DNA from: Acidimicrobiaceae bacterium
GTDB taxonomy: Bacteria; Actinomycetota; Acidimicrobiia; Acidimicrobiales; Ilumatobacteraceae
DNA length: 64,000 nucleotides
NCBI GenBank assembly: GCA_947450115.1
Contig: CANFUE010000002.1
Location: forward strand, 1 to 64,000
Direction of reading: 5' to 3'
Position numbers and translations under genes: made by a program. Below, piece after piece: positions 56,024 through 64,000 of the stretch; position 1 is the stretch's first letter; every line of letters begins with the position of its first letter. Below the pieces are notes generated by a model. That model had not been told where the DNA came from. It made no database searches and was given only the letters and a program-made list of their open reading frames with translations.

Positions 56024-59000
56024 TCATTCATTGCCGGAAGACGAATTGCGCTCCACGATGACCTTCGATGAACCACCAGGTTGCATCGTGACACCTAAGA
56101 GACAATCTGCTGCTTCCATGGTTCGCTTTTGGTGGCTCACCACAATGAGTTGCGCATCGTTGCGGAACTCTGTGAGCAAACTCAAAAAACGAGTGAGGTT
56201 AGGGTCGTCGAGTGCAGCCTCAACTTCATCCATTACGTAGAACGGAGAAGGGCGGCTGCGGAATACTGCGAAAAGGAAAGCCAGCGCAGTGAGCGAGCGT
56301 TCTCCACCAGAGAGCAGTGACAGCTTCTTAATGTTCTTGCCACCGGGCTTTGCTTCTACTTCAATACCAGTGTTCAACATGTCTTGCGGGCTAGTGAGAA
56401 CGAGGGTACCTTTACCGCCTGGGAAGAGCATCTCGAAGAGTTCGCCGAAGTTGCGCGCAACATCGGCATACGCAGTGGTGAAAACAGTTTGAATTTCTTC
56501 ATCAACTGCTTTGATCACTCGCAGCAGGTCGCGTCGCGTGTTGCGCACGTCTTCCAACTGTGCTTCAAGGAACTCATTGCGCTTTTGCAGTTCCGTGAAT
56601 TCTTCAAGCGCCAAGGGGTTAATAGGACCCATCAAACGCAGTTCGCGCTCAAGATCACGGGCTCTCACAACAGGTGTGAGGCCAGCAGGCACTTCAGGCG
56701 CCTCGGCAGCTTCTGCAACTTCAGGCTCTACTTCAAGATCGCGGCGTAGTGCTTCAATAGAAGCTTCGAGGCGCATCCGCATTTCTGCTTCTTCAATTTC
56801 AGTACGGCGGCCACGTTCACGTGCATCGTCGAGGGCTTTTTCACTAGAGCTGCGTTCACGGCGCGCCTCATCGAGTCGTTGTGCAACCGAACGCACTTCA
56901 TCACTCTGTTTACGGCGTGCTTCGTGCAGTTGCTGCAAAAGAGCCTCTGTTGTAATGCGATGCTGGTCGACGAGTTCGCTGAGAGCAACAATTGCGATCA
57001 ATGATTTCTCAATACGCTCCCGCTGGCCAGATGCGGCAGCACGCGCTTCAGCATCGGCAGTGAGGCGAGACTCGGTTTCGCTCAAACGCCGTTCAACGAA
57101 TTGCTTTCGCTCGCGCAAACCAACTGATCGTACTTCAAGGTCTTTTTGACGCAGTGCGAAATCGGATGCTTGCGCGTCGAGGCTGGCACGAGCGGCACCA
57201 ATGGCGCGCATTGTTTCTGCTTCATGAGCTTCATCGGCTTCCAAACGCGGTAACAATGCTTCAAGTTCGCTTATGCGCTGAGCAGCACGTTCTACGCGAC
57301 TACCCACATCGTCGCGTTGCGAGCGAACTGCATCGGTTTCTGCAACTACTTCACGACGCTCTGAGGTGACTTTCGACAATGAATCGGCTGCAGATAACCG
57401 AGCGGTTTTCAAAACATCGTGACGACGTTCAATATCGGCAAGGGCCTCACGAGCAGTAAGAACTTCGGCTCGGGCACGGCTCAGCTCGCCTTCACGTCGT
57501 TCGGCTTCTGCGGTTGCAATGGCTGAACTTTCAATGGCATCTTCAAGTGCGCTAGCTGTGACTGCATCGCCTTGCGCACCAAGACGCCAACCAGTTGAAC
57601 CGAATCGGTCGCCACGCTCGGTCACTACAAATAGTTGTGGATTGTTCAGTGCAATTTCTACTGCAGCACCCCACGACGTTGCGCACACGCTGCTGGCAAG
57701 CAGTCGGTCGAGCAAAGCATTCACCGATGCTTCATATTGGCCACTATTTGCGCGCACAAACTGACGCACCAACAGCGCACCTGCTGGCTGCTGTACTGGC
57801 TGAACACTGCTTGCACCACCCAAGGCAAGTACCGCACCTTGCAGGCTCTTCACATCGAGTTGAGAAAGTGCATTACGCGCGGCATCGACATCAGACATCA
57901 CAATGCCAGCAATGGCGTCGCCAAGTGCAGCGTTCACTGCTTCTTCACGACCAGCGTCGATAGTGACCAGGTCGACCAAAGCGCCAACCACTCCAGAAAC
58001 ATCTTTCAAGTGCTGCAAGCCTGCGCGACTACGTGCAGCCTCGAGCGCCTCGCGCAAAACCTCTACACGAGCACTCCAGTGCGCACGTTGTGCACTGGCA
58101 ATAGAAGCAACTTGTGTGATGGAGTCGAAGGCCACCTCGGCGGCAGAACGACGCTCTGAAGCTCCGCCCACTTGGTTTTCCAGGAGCTCTGCAGCGGCCT
58201 CGGCATTTTCATATTCGTTGCCCAACCGTTCAACATCGTTCAACAAGCGCTCTGCACGTTCTTCGAGTTGCGCAATACGTGTGCTTACCCGCTGCAATTC
58301 AGCACGGTCACGTTCGTCGTTGTTGTGCAACGTGCGCAATTCACCACGTACTTCTGCTGCAGCACTTGCCGCTACTGGTACTGGTAATTCAGGAAGCGCA
58401 TCTTCCCCATCAGCTTCGCGTCGTGCTTCAAAGTCAGAGATTTGCAATGCAAGATCATCGGCTTCTGGCGACAAAGTAGACAGCGCAGCATCAATTTCTT
58501 CAAGTTCGCTACGCAATGCAAAGGCATCGGTTTCTAAAGATGCCATAACATCGGAGTCCATGAACTGACTGCGATCACGTTCCATTGAGCGACGTCGCTC
58601 GGCCAACAACGCCGACAGACCGCGTGAACGCTCACGTAGTTGCTCTACACGTACCAACTGGTCGCTCACGCCCGTGTCGCCAAGAGCAGTGAGTTCCGCC
58701 TCGCTTGCAGCAACGAGAACGTCGAGTTCTGCCATGCGGGTACGGATCGCTTGCTCTTTTTCTACTGCTGCTGTTTTCTCAACGGCAATATTTGCCAGTT
58801 TCTGTTTGGCGGCGGAAATTTCCTGGCCAGCGATGTACAACTGCAAGATATTTAATTCGGCGACCAAAGCTCCGTGTCGGCGAGCAGCATCGGCTTGACG
58901 CTCCAACGGGCGCAACTGGCGCCGTACTTCGCGAATGAGATCTTGCACACGCAAGAGGTTTGCTTCGGTTCCGTCGAGGCGGCGCTCAGCTTTTTCTTTG

Positions 59001-59518
59001 CGCTTGCGATATTTCAATACACCAGCAGCTTCTTCAATGATTGCTCGGCGATCTTCAGGGCGCGCATTGAGCACCGCATCAATTTGGCCCTGACTAATAA
59101 TGACGTGTTGTTGGCGGCCTACGCCTGCATCTGACAAGAGTTCTTGAACATCGAGCAACCGACACTCCACACCGTTGATGGTGTATTCACTTTCACCGCT
59201 ACGGAACAACGTACGACCCACCGTAATTTCGGTGAACTCCATGGGCAATAAGCCTGCAGAGTTGTCGAGGGTGAGGAGCACTTCAGCGCGGCCAAGTGCC
59301 GGACGCTTTGCTGTACCTGCAAAAATGACGTCGTCCATCTTTTGGCTGCGCACAGAAGATGGGGCCTGTGCACCCAACACCCAGGCAATGGCGTCGACCA
59401 CGTTCGATTTGCCCGAGCCGTTTGGCCCGACAACAACGGTGACGCCAGGTTCAAGTTCCATTGCCGTTGTATCGGCAAAAGACTTAAAGCCTTTCATGGT
59501 GAGAGTTTTCAAAAACAC
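56024..59518 (-). CDS. smc: Chromosome segregation protein SMC
   Basis: FLKTLTMKGFKSFADTT...GPNGSGKSNVVDAIAWVLG; hinge; LLSGGERSLTALAFLFA; MDEVEAALDDPN. GTG start at 59518 inferred because the longer ORF would overlap mutM. Confidence 0.96.
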   Translation of the reverse strand: MFLKTLTMKGFKSFADTTAMELEPGVTVVVGPNGSGKSNVVDAIAWVLGAQAPSSVRSQKMDDVIFAGTAKRPALGRAEVLLTLDNSAGLLPMEFTEITVGRTLFRSGESEYTINGVECRLLDVQELLSDAGVGRQQHVIISQGQIDAVLNARPEDRRAIIEEAAGVLKYRKRKEKAERRLDGTEANLLRVQDLIREVRRQLRPLERQADAARRHGALVAELNILQLYIAGQEISAAKQKLANIAVEKTAAVEKEQAIRTRMAELDVLVAASEAELTALGDTGVSDQLVRVEQLRERSRGLSALLAERRRSMERDRSQFMDSDVMASLETDAFALRSELEEIDAALSTLSPEADDLALQISDFEARREADGEDALPELPVPVAASAAAEVRGELRTLHNNDERDRAELQRVSTRIAQLEERAERLLNDVERLGNEYENAEAAAELLENQVGGASERRSAAEVAFDSITQVASIASAQRAHWSARVEVLREALEAARSRAGLQHLKDVSGVVGALVDLVTIDAGREEAVNAALGDAIAGIVMSDVDAARNALSQLDVKSLQGAVLALGGASSVQPVQQPAGALLVRQFVRANSGQYEASVNALLDRLLASSVCATSWGAAVEIALNNPQLFVVTERGDRFGSTGWRLGAQGDAVTASALEDAIESSAIATAEAERREGELSRARAEVLTAREALADIERRHDVLKTARLSAADSLSKVTSERREVVAETDAVRSQRDDVGSRVERAAQRISELEALLPRLEADEAHEAETMRAIGAARASLDAQASDFALRQKDLEVRSVGLRERKQFVERRLSETESRLTADAEARAAASGQRERIEKSLIAIVALSELVDQHRITTEALLQQLHEARRKQSDEVRSVAQRLDEARRERSSSEKALDDARERGRRTEIEEAEMRMRLEASIEALRRDLEVEPEVAEAAEAPEVPAGLTPVVRARDLERELRLMGPINPLALEEFTELQKRNEFLEAQLEDVRNTRRDLLRVIKAVDEEIQTVFTTAYADVARNFGELFEMLFPGGKGTLVLTSPQDMLNTGIEVEAKPGGKNIKKLSLLSGGERSLTALAFLFAVFRSRPSPFYVMDEVEAALDDPNLTRFLSLLTEFRNDAQLIVVSHQKRTMEAADCLLGVTMQPGGSSKVIVERNSSSGNE

Positions 59519-59577
59519 AGCGAAATGACAGTATCCGAAATGGCACCCCGATCTATATTCCGATAGCTGAAGCGGCC

Positions 59578-60444
59578 TTATTTCTGACAAACAGGGCAAA
59601 AGTGCGTTGATCTGCCTGCACCCATCACCCTTTTGATGATTCCGCGCCCACAGGTGAGGCACCTCTCACCTTGCCGAGCGTAGACCCGATGCTCGGTTTG
59701 GAAGATCCCTTCCTTACCGAGGGCATCGACATATTGAGTGTCGGCCAGGGTAGACCCGCCCGCTGCAACTGCTTCGGCGAGCACTTCACCGATATGCCCA
59801 TGAAGTTCTCGCAGATGCTTGACCGACAAGGTTGCACTGAGGTGGTTCCAACGCAGTCGCGCACGATGCAAGATTTCATCGGCGTAGATATTGCCAATGC
59901 CGGCCACCACCGACTGATCGAGCAGCAATGCCTTTACCCCTCGATTTCCCTTTGTGAAACGTTCGCGAAAGGCATCAAAAGTGAAGTTGCCCGTGAGTGG
60001 GTCGAGCCCTAGCCGCGCTACTTCAGGAACAAGCGATTCCGTTCCCTCTTCTGGGTTGTCGTCGTCGGGGTTGTACACCACCACTTCGCCGAATGTTCGT
60101 GGGTCAACAAAGCGCAGCTCGCGCACCGCTTCATTCTTTTTCTCGAGTGTGAGCACAACATGCGTGTGCTTTTCACGAGCATCTCCTGGTGATGCAAGCA
60201 GGAGTCGCCCACTCATGCGCAGGTGCACCATCATCACGTTGCCCGATGATAAATCGAACAGTAAATACTTCCCGTGACGCCGTGCAGCAACAATGGATTC
60301 CCCAAGCAAACCAGCAACTAGTGCCTGCTTGCTGCTACGTCGCACCGTACGTTCGCGCCCCACCTCTACTTGCGTAATGCGCGCACCCACCACTGCGTTT
60401 TCCACGCTGCGGCGTACCGTTTCCACTTCGGGAAGTTCAGGCAT
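59578..60444 (-). CDS. mutM: Formamidopyrimidine-DNA glycosylase
   Basis: MPELPEVETVRRSVE; VVAGIGNIYADEIL; C-terminal CLTCGRGIIKRVMGAGRSTHFCPVCQ zinc finger. Confidence 0.97.
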   Translation of the reverse strand: MPELPEVETVRRSVENAVVGARITQVEVGRERTVRRSSKQALVAGLLGESIVAARRHGKYLLFDLSSGNVMMVHLRMSGRLLLASPGDAREKHTHVVLTLEKKNEAVRELRFVDPRTFGEVVVYNPDDDNPEEGTESLVPEVARLGLDPLTGNFTFDAFRERFTKGNRGVKALLLDQSVVAGIGNIYADEILHRARLRWNHLSATLSVKHLRELHGHIGEVLAEAVAAGGSTLADTQYVDALGKEGIFQTEHRVYARQGERCLTCGRGIIKRVMGAGRSTHFCPVCQK

Positions 60445-61147
60445 CGAGAAGATCACACGCGGCTTGTGCCGCTACTTGCTCTGCTGCTTTTTTTGAACGA
60501 CCCACACCAAAGGTTTCCAACTTCCCCACCCGCACAGATGCGGTAAAAGTTTTATCGTGGTCGGGGCCGATACTTTCCACCGAATACTCAGGTGGGTTCA
60601 GACCCAAGCGAGCCACCTGTTCTTGCAAGACTGTTTTGAAATCGAGGCGATCGATATTGGGGAGTGCTTCTTGCATTGCGGGAAGCAACACTGCCTCTAC
60701 TGCGCTGAATGCGGCCTCGGCTCCACCATCTAAATAAATGGCACCGACGACTGCTTCAAAAGCGTCAGACAACAATGAAGTTTTGTCGCGACCGCCCGCT
60801 GCATCTTCACCTTTTCCCAATAACAAAGCATCGCCAAGATGAATGCCGCGAGCAATACGAGCAAGTGCAGTAGCACTCACCACGCTCTTGCGAAGGTCGG
60901 TGAGACGGCCTTCAGGAAGTTCAGAGAATTGTCGATAGGCAATATCGGCAACTACCCAGCCCAACACTGCATCGCCAAGAAATTCCAAACGTTCATTCGA
61001 ACGCTCGGCACCATTTTCCGACTGCCACGAACGATGCAAAAAGGCATCTTGCAATAATTGCGGATTACGAAACTCGTACTGGAATGCCGCACACACAGCA
61101 AGCAACGACTCTGGAGAAGAAACGCCGAGCGAAGCAGAGTCGCCCAC
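60437..61147 (-). CDS. rnc: Ribonuclease III
   Basis: NERLEFLGDAVLGWVVAD; DAFEAVVGAIYLDGG; C-terminal dsRBD. Confidence 0.96.
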   Translation of the reverse strand: MGDSASLGVSSPESLLAVCAAFQYEFRNPQLLQDAFLHRSWQSENGAERSNERLEFLGDAVLGWVVADIAYRQFSELPEGRLTDLRKSVVSATALARIARGIHLGDALLLGKGEDAAGGRDKTSLLSDAFEAVVGAIYLDGGAEAAFSAVEAVLLPAMQEALPNIDRLDFKTVLQEQVARLGLNPPEYSVESIGPDHDKTFTASVRVGKLETFGVGRSKKAAEQVAAQAACDLLDA

Positions 61148-61152
61148 GGGAG

Positions 61153-61428
61153 TTAAGCGCCCTTCGAGATGCGCCCGAACACATAGTCAACGGCATCGCG
61201 CACAGTTTTGAGGTCTTGGAGATCTTCGTCATCTATGCGAAAGTTCGGAACAATGGTCGAGAGTTCTTCTTCTAGTGCTTCAACAAGTTCGATGAGTGCC
61301 AATGAGTCGGCATCGAGGTCGTCGGAAAATGACTGGCCCTCTGAAATTGCACTCGCTTCAATTTCAAGAATTTCTGAGAGTTGGTCGCGGATGATGGTGA
61401 ATACTCCGGCACGATCGATTGATGACAT
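61153..61428 (-). CDS. acpP: Acyl carrier protein
   Basis: DDLDADSLALIELVEALEEEL phosphopantetheine site; start trimmed to 61428. Confidence 0.94.
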   Translation of the reverse strand: MSSIDRAGVFTIIRDQLSEILEIEASAISEGQSFSDDLDADSLALIELVEALEEELSTIVPNFRIDDEDLQDLKTVRDAVDYVFGRISKGA

Positions 61429-61441
61429 GGAATGACTCCTT

Positions 61442-62437
61442 TTACTGATCTGTTGACTGTAGACCAATGGCCTGACGAATCTCGTTGACTATGTTGCAGT
61501 CGACCATTTCTTTGGCCACTTTGATGCCATTCAACATGGCTCGCGCCCCAGAAGACCCGTGAGAAATGATGCAGACGCCATCGACGCCCAGCAATATGGC
61601 CCCACCAGTGGAATCGGGGTCGAGGGTTTCGTACAACGGAAGAAGTGCTGGCAAAAGCGCATTGGCATGTTCTTGGTATTCAGGGGTGGAACCAAATGCG
61701 CCAAAGAGCGCCTTGATGACTGTCTTCAAACTTCCTTCAAGGGTTTTCAACACCACGTTGCCCGTGAAGCCGTCGGTTACCACCACGTCGACATCGTCGG
61801 TCATAATGTCGCGACCTTCAACATTGCCAATGAAGTGAAAACCAGATGCTGCCGACAACAGTTCGAACGCTTCTTTGCGTAACGAGTCGCCCTTGCCTGG
61901 TTCTTCACCAATAGACAACAAGCCCACGCGTGGAGTTTCTACGCCATAGCGATTCTTTGAATAGATGCTGCCCATGAGCGCAAACTGCGTGAGCCATTCG
62001 GCTTGCACGTCGGCATTGGCGCCAGCGTCGAGAAGAACAGTTGGGCGACCACCTGGAACAGGAATAGGTGTGGCAATAGCTGGCCGATTGACGCCCTTAA
62101 TACGACCCATCCGCAAGAGCGCAGAAGCCATGGTTGCTCCGGTGTTCCCGGCAGAGATCATGGCACTTGCTGCTCCGTCGCGCACTGCTTCAGCGCTGCG
62201 TACCAACGTGGAGTCTTTTTTGCGACGCACGCCGCCGGCGGCATCTTCATCCATTGCAATGACTTCATTGGCAATGATGTGAGGAATGCCAGAAATATCT
62301 AACGAGGTCAGCGAGGCGAGATTGTCGGGGCCAACAAGGGCGCAAGGAATGCCTGCAGCAATAGCTTCTAAAACACCCTGAATGATTTCTTCGGGGGCAC
62401 GGTCGCCACCCATCGCGTCAACCGCGACTGGCAACAC
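61442..62437 (-). CDS. plsX: Phosphate acyltransferase PlsX
   Basis: 331 aa; VAVDAMGGDRAPEEIIQG; ISAGNTGATMASAL; DGFTGNVVLKTLEG. Confidence 0.96.
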   Translation of the reverse strand: MLPVAVDAMGGDRAPEEIIQGVLEAIAAGIPCALVGPDNLASLTSLDISGIPHIIANEVIAMDEDAAGGVRRKKDSTLVRSAEAVRDGAASAMISAGNTGATMASALLRMGRIKGVNRPAIATPIPVPGGRPTVLLDAGANADVQAEWLTQFALMGSIYSKNRYGVETPRVGLLSIGEEPGKGDSLRKEAFELLSAASGFHFIGNVEGRDIMTDDVDVVVTDGFTGNVVLKTLEGSLKTVIKALFGAFGSTPEYQEHANALLPALLPLYETLDPDSTGGAILLGVDGVCIISHGSSGARAMLNGIKVAKEMVDCNIVNEIRQAIGLQSTDQ

Positions 62438-62441
62438 GGGA

Positions 62442-62621
62442 CTAAGCGACTTCTACCGCGGTGCGACCTTTGTACCAGCCGCAACCACCACACACGATGT
62501 GTGGCTTTTTTGCCACACCACAACGTGGGCACACGCTGCGTGAAGGCACCGTCATTTTCATGTTCGCCGACCGACGGCTACGGCTCTTCATTTTGGAAGT
62601 TTTCTTTTTAGGAACAGCCAC
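62442..62621 (-). CDS. rpmF: 50S ribosomal protein L32
   Basis: AVPKKKTSKMKSRSRRSANMKM...CPRCGVAKKPHIVCGGCGWYKGR; GTG start inferred. Confidence 0.95.
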   Translation of the reverse strand: MAVPKKKTSKMKSRSRRSANMKMTVPSRSVCPRCGVAKKPHIVCGGCGWYKGRTAVEVA

Positions 62622-62722
62622 AATTTTCTCCGTCGAACTTGGCGCCACCTGGATGTGCGCTCAACTAGCCGTTTGATGATATCGGCGCACTCCCCCTCAT
62701 CGGCAACCCCGAAGGGCGAGAA

Positions 62723-63268
62723 TTACTGAGGAAACTGGCTGCCAAGATCCCGCAGGGCGTCCCACCGTGGGTCAACTGGGGTCTCAGAACAGCCACAGGC
62801 GGCCCCTTCTGGAGTCGACTTATCGGCACCGCATACAGGGCACAAGCCTGGACAGTCGGGTCGGCACACGGGGGTGTCGGGCACCGCTAAGAGCACATGT
62901 TCACGCACCATGGGGGCCAAATTGAGCTGGTCACTTTCCAAACGATACGCGTCGGGGTCGGTGATCTCGCGCTGATAGATCTCGCTCACCTCGCCCACTG
63001 CAACGCCTGAAATGTCTTTTAAGCACCTGCAACATTGGTCGTGCCACTGCGCACTGACGTTGCCTGAGAGCACAATTCCATTGTTACTGCACTCGAGATG
63101 AAGGTGAATCCCGATGAGTTGTGGCAACAAACGTGGGTCATCGAAATCAAAATGTTTCGACTCCACATCGATATCGACGTCTTTCCAGTTGCCGGGACGC
63201 CGCAAGAGTTCTGCGGCATTCACCAATAAACCTGTGAGAGGAGAAGGATGGCGCGCGCTTGACGACAT
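62723..63268 (-). CDS. YceD/DUF177 family protein
   Basis: 181 aa; WHDQCCRCLKDISG; CRPDCPGLCPVCGADKS; upstream of rpmF as usual. Confidence 0.92.
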   Translation of the reverse strand: MSSSARHPSPLTGLLVNAAELLRRPGNWKDVDIDVESKHFDFDDPRLLPQLIGIHLHLECSNNGIVLSGNVSAQWHDQCCRCLKDISGVAVGEVSEIYQREITDPDAYRLESDQLNLAPMVREHVLLAVPDTPVCRPDCPGLCPVCGADKSTPEGAACGCSETPVDPRWDALRDLGSQFPQ

Positions 63269-63276
63269 GGGTTCCT

Positions 63277-63837
63277 CTAGAAACGGTCTTGGTCGAAGAA
63301 CACCTGCATCTCGCCGGTTGGTTCTTTGACCTGTTCTTCTTCTTGACCAATTGCCAACCGCTGGCGACCACTCGCCACGGTTTTCATGAGACGATCGAGC
63401 AGAATTTCAAAACTGCCCAACCGTTGGTCGAGGAAGTCTTCTGTTTCCATGCGAATGCGGCGGGCATCTGTTTCTGCTGCTTCCAAAATGCTGCGTGCCC
63501 GCGATTCGGCTGCGCGCACCACTTCAGTGCGCTGCACCATGCGCTCTGCTTGCACACGTGCGGCATCGAGAATTTCGTCGCCTTCGCGCTTGGTTTTGTT
63601 TAAAAACTCTTGGCGCTCTTTCAGCATCCAGCGCGCTTGGCGCAGTTCTTCAGGCAATAGCGCCTGCGCTTCTTGCAGGTACCCAATAATTTGATCGCGG
63701 TCGATACGCGGTGTGCTGGATAGCGGCATGTTTGGTGCATTGACGATGATGTCGATGACATCGTTGAGTAAAAGTTCTGCATCACCCATTTGCGGAGCGA
63801 TAGGACGTGCATTTTCGTAACTCTCGTCGTAACTCAT
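63277..63837 (-). CDS. DivIVA-like coiled-coil protein, candidate SepIVA equivalent
   Basis: MSYDESYENARPIAPQMGDAELLLNDVIDIIVNAPNMP... followed by a heptad-rich coiled coil; located next to yceD/rpmF/rnc. Confidence 0.75.
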   Translation of the reverse strand: MSYDESYENARPIAPQMGDAELLLNDVIDIIVNAPNMPLSSTPRIDRDQIIGYLQEAQALLPEELRQARWMLKERQEFLNKTKREGDEILDAARVQAERMVQRTEVVRAAESRARSILEAAETDARRIRMETEDFLDQRLGSFEILLDRLMKTVASGRQRLAIGQEEEQVKEPTGEMQVFFDQDRF

Positions 63838-64000
63838 GAAAACAACTCCTTCAGTGCTTGTGCAACATTGGCCGGCACCATTGAAGATGGGTCGCCACCG
63901 TACTGAGCAATTTCTCTGATGAACCTGCTGCTCACCGACGTATAGGCGGGGCTGCACGGCAGATACACCGTGGGGATTCCTGCAACAGCAAAGTTGGTAT
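63834..64000 (-). CDS. coaD: Phosphopantetheine adenylyltransferase, C-terminal part (truncated by window end)
   Basis: Own translation ...NFAVAGIPTVYLPCSPAYTSVSSRFIREIAQYGGDPSSMVPANVAQALKELFS*; matches the CoaD C-terminus (SSxxxREIAxxGGD..xMVP). Confidence 0.88.
   Translation of the reverse strand, partial: TNFAVAGIPTVYLPCSPAYTSVSSRFIREIAQYGGDPSSMVPANVAQALKELFS

Noticed and set aside
51944-57149. Long plus-strand ORFs opposite ffh, ftsY and smc (e.g. 51944-52618, 55422-56240, 56511-57149)
   Set aside because: Ser/Arg-rich antisense frames of well-identified genes.
59519-59662. N-terminal extension of the smc ORF
   Set aside because: Would overlap the mutM 3' end; SMC proteins start at the (V/M)FLKTLTMKGFKSF segment, so a GTG start at 59518 is preferred.

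Overview
The window looks like a chromosomal segment from an actinobacterium, probably Acidimicrobiia-like; that placement rests on protein content and gene order, with no database search. Most of it is conserved housekeeping sequence. One block is nrdR - LysM - lexA - dapC - hflX - dapF - miaA - miaB - recA. A second is coaD - DivIVA/SepIVA-like - yceD - rpmF - plsX - acpP - rnc - mutM - smc - ftsY - lipoprotein - ffh - rpsP - KH - rimM - trmD - rplS - DUF2469 - yraN. Also present are nadD, rsfS, a sigma-70 factor, class II DAHP synthase, a B12-dependent RNR (nrdJ), a molybdopterin oxidoreductase, rpe, and tRNA-Ala, tRNA-His and tRNA-Lys. Accessory loci are: (i) an edge-truncated lipoprotein absent from the ORF track, with a papain-like Cys/His/Asp motif set followed by FN3 repeats; (ii) a sulfatase plus divergent metallo-beta-lactamase-fold sulfatase pair; (iii) a YHYH-domain protein; (iv) a 1172-aa lipoprotein whose repeats count as 7 + 7 + 7, suggesting three seven-bladed beta-propellers; (v) a P450/patatin pair. 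Regulatory signals readable by eye include LexA boxes inside the -35/-10 spacers of lexA and recA, NrdR-like boxes and a TGTGGA (DnaA-box-like) cluster upstream of nrdJ, and palindromes upstream of a thiolase gene and the DAHP synthase gene. I saw no CRISPR array, prophage or transposase. No single feature is clearly a new system; the propeller lipoprotein and the protease-FN3 lipoprotein are the best candidates for undescribed biology.
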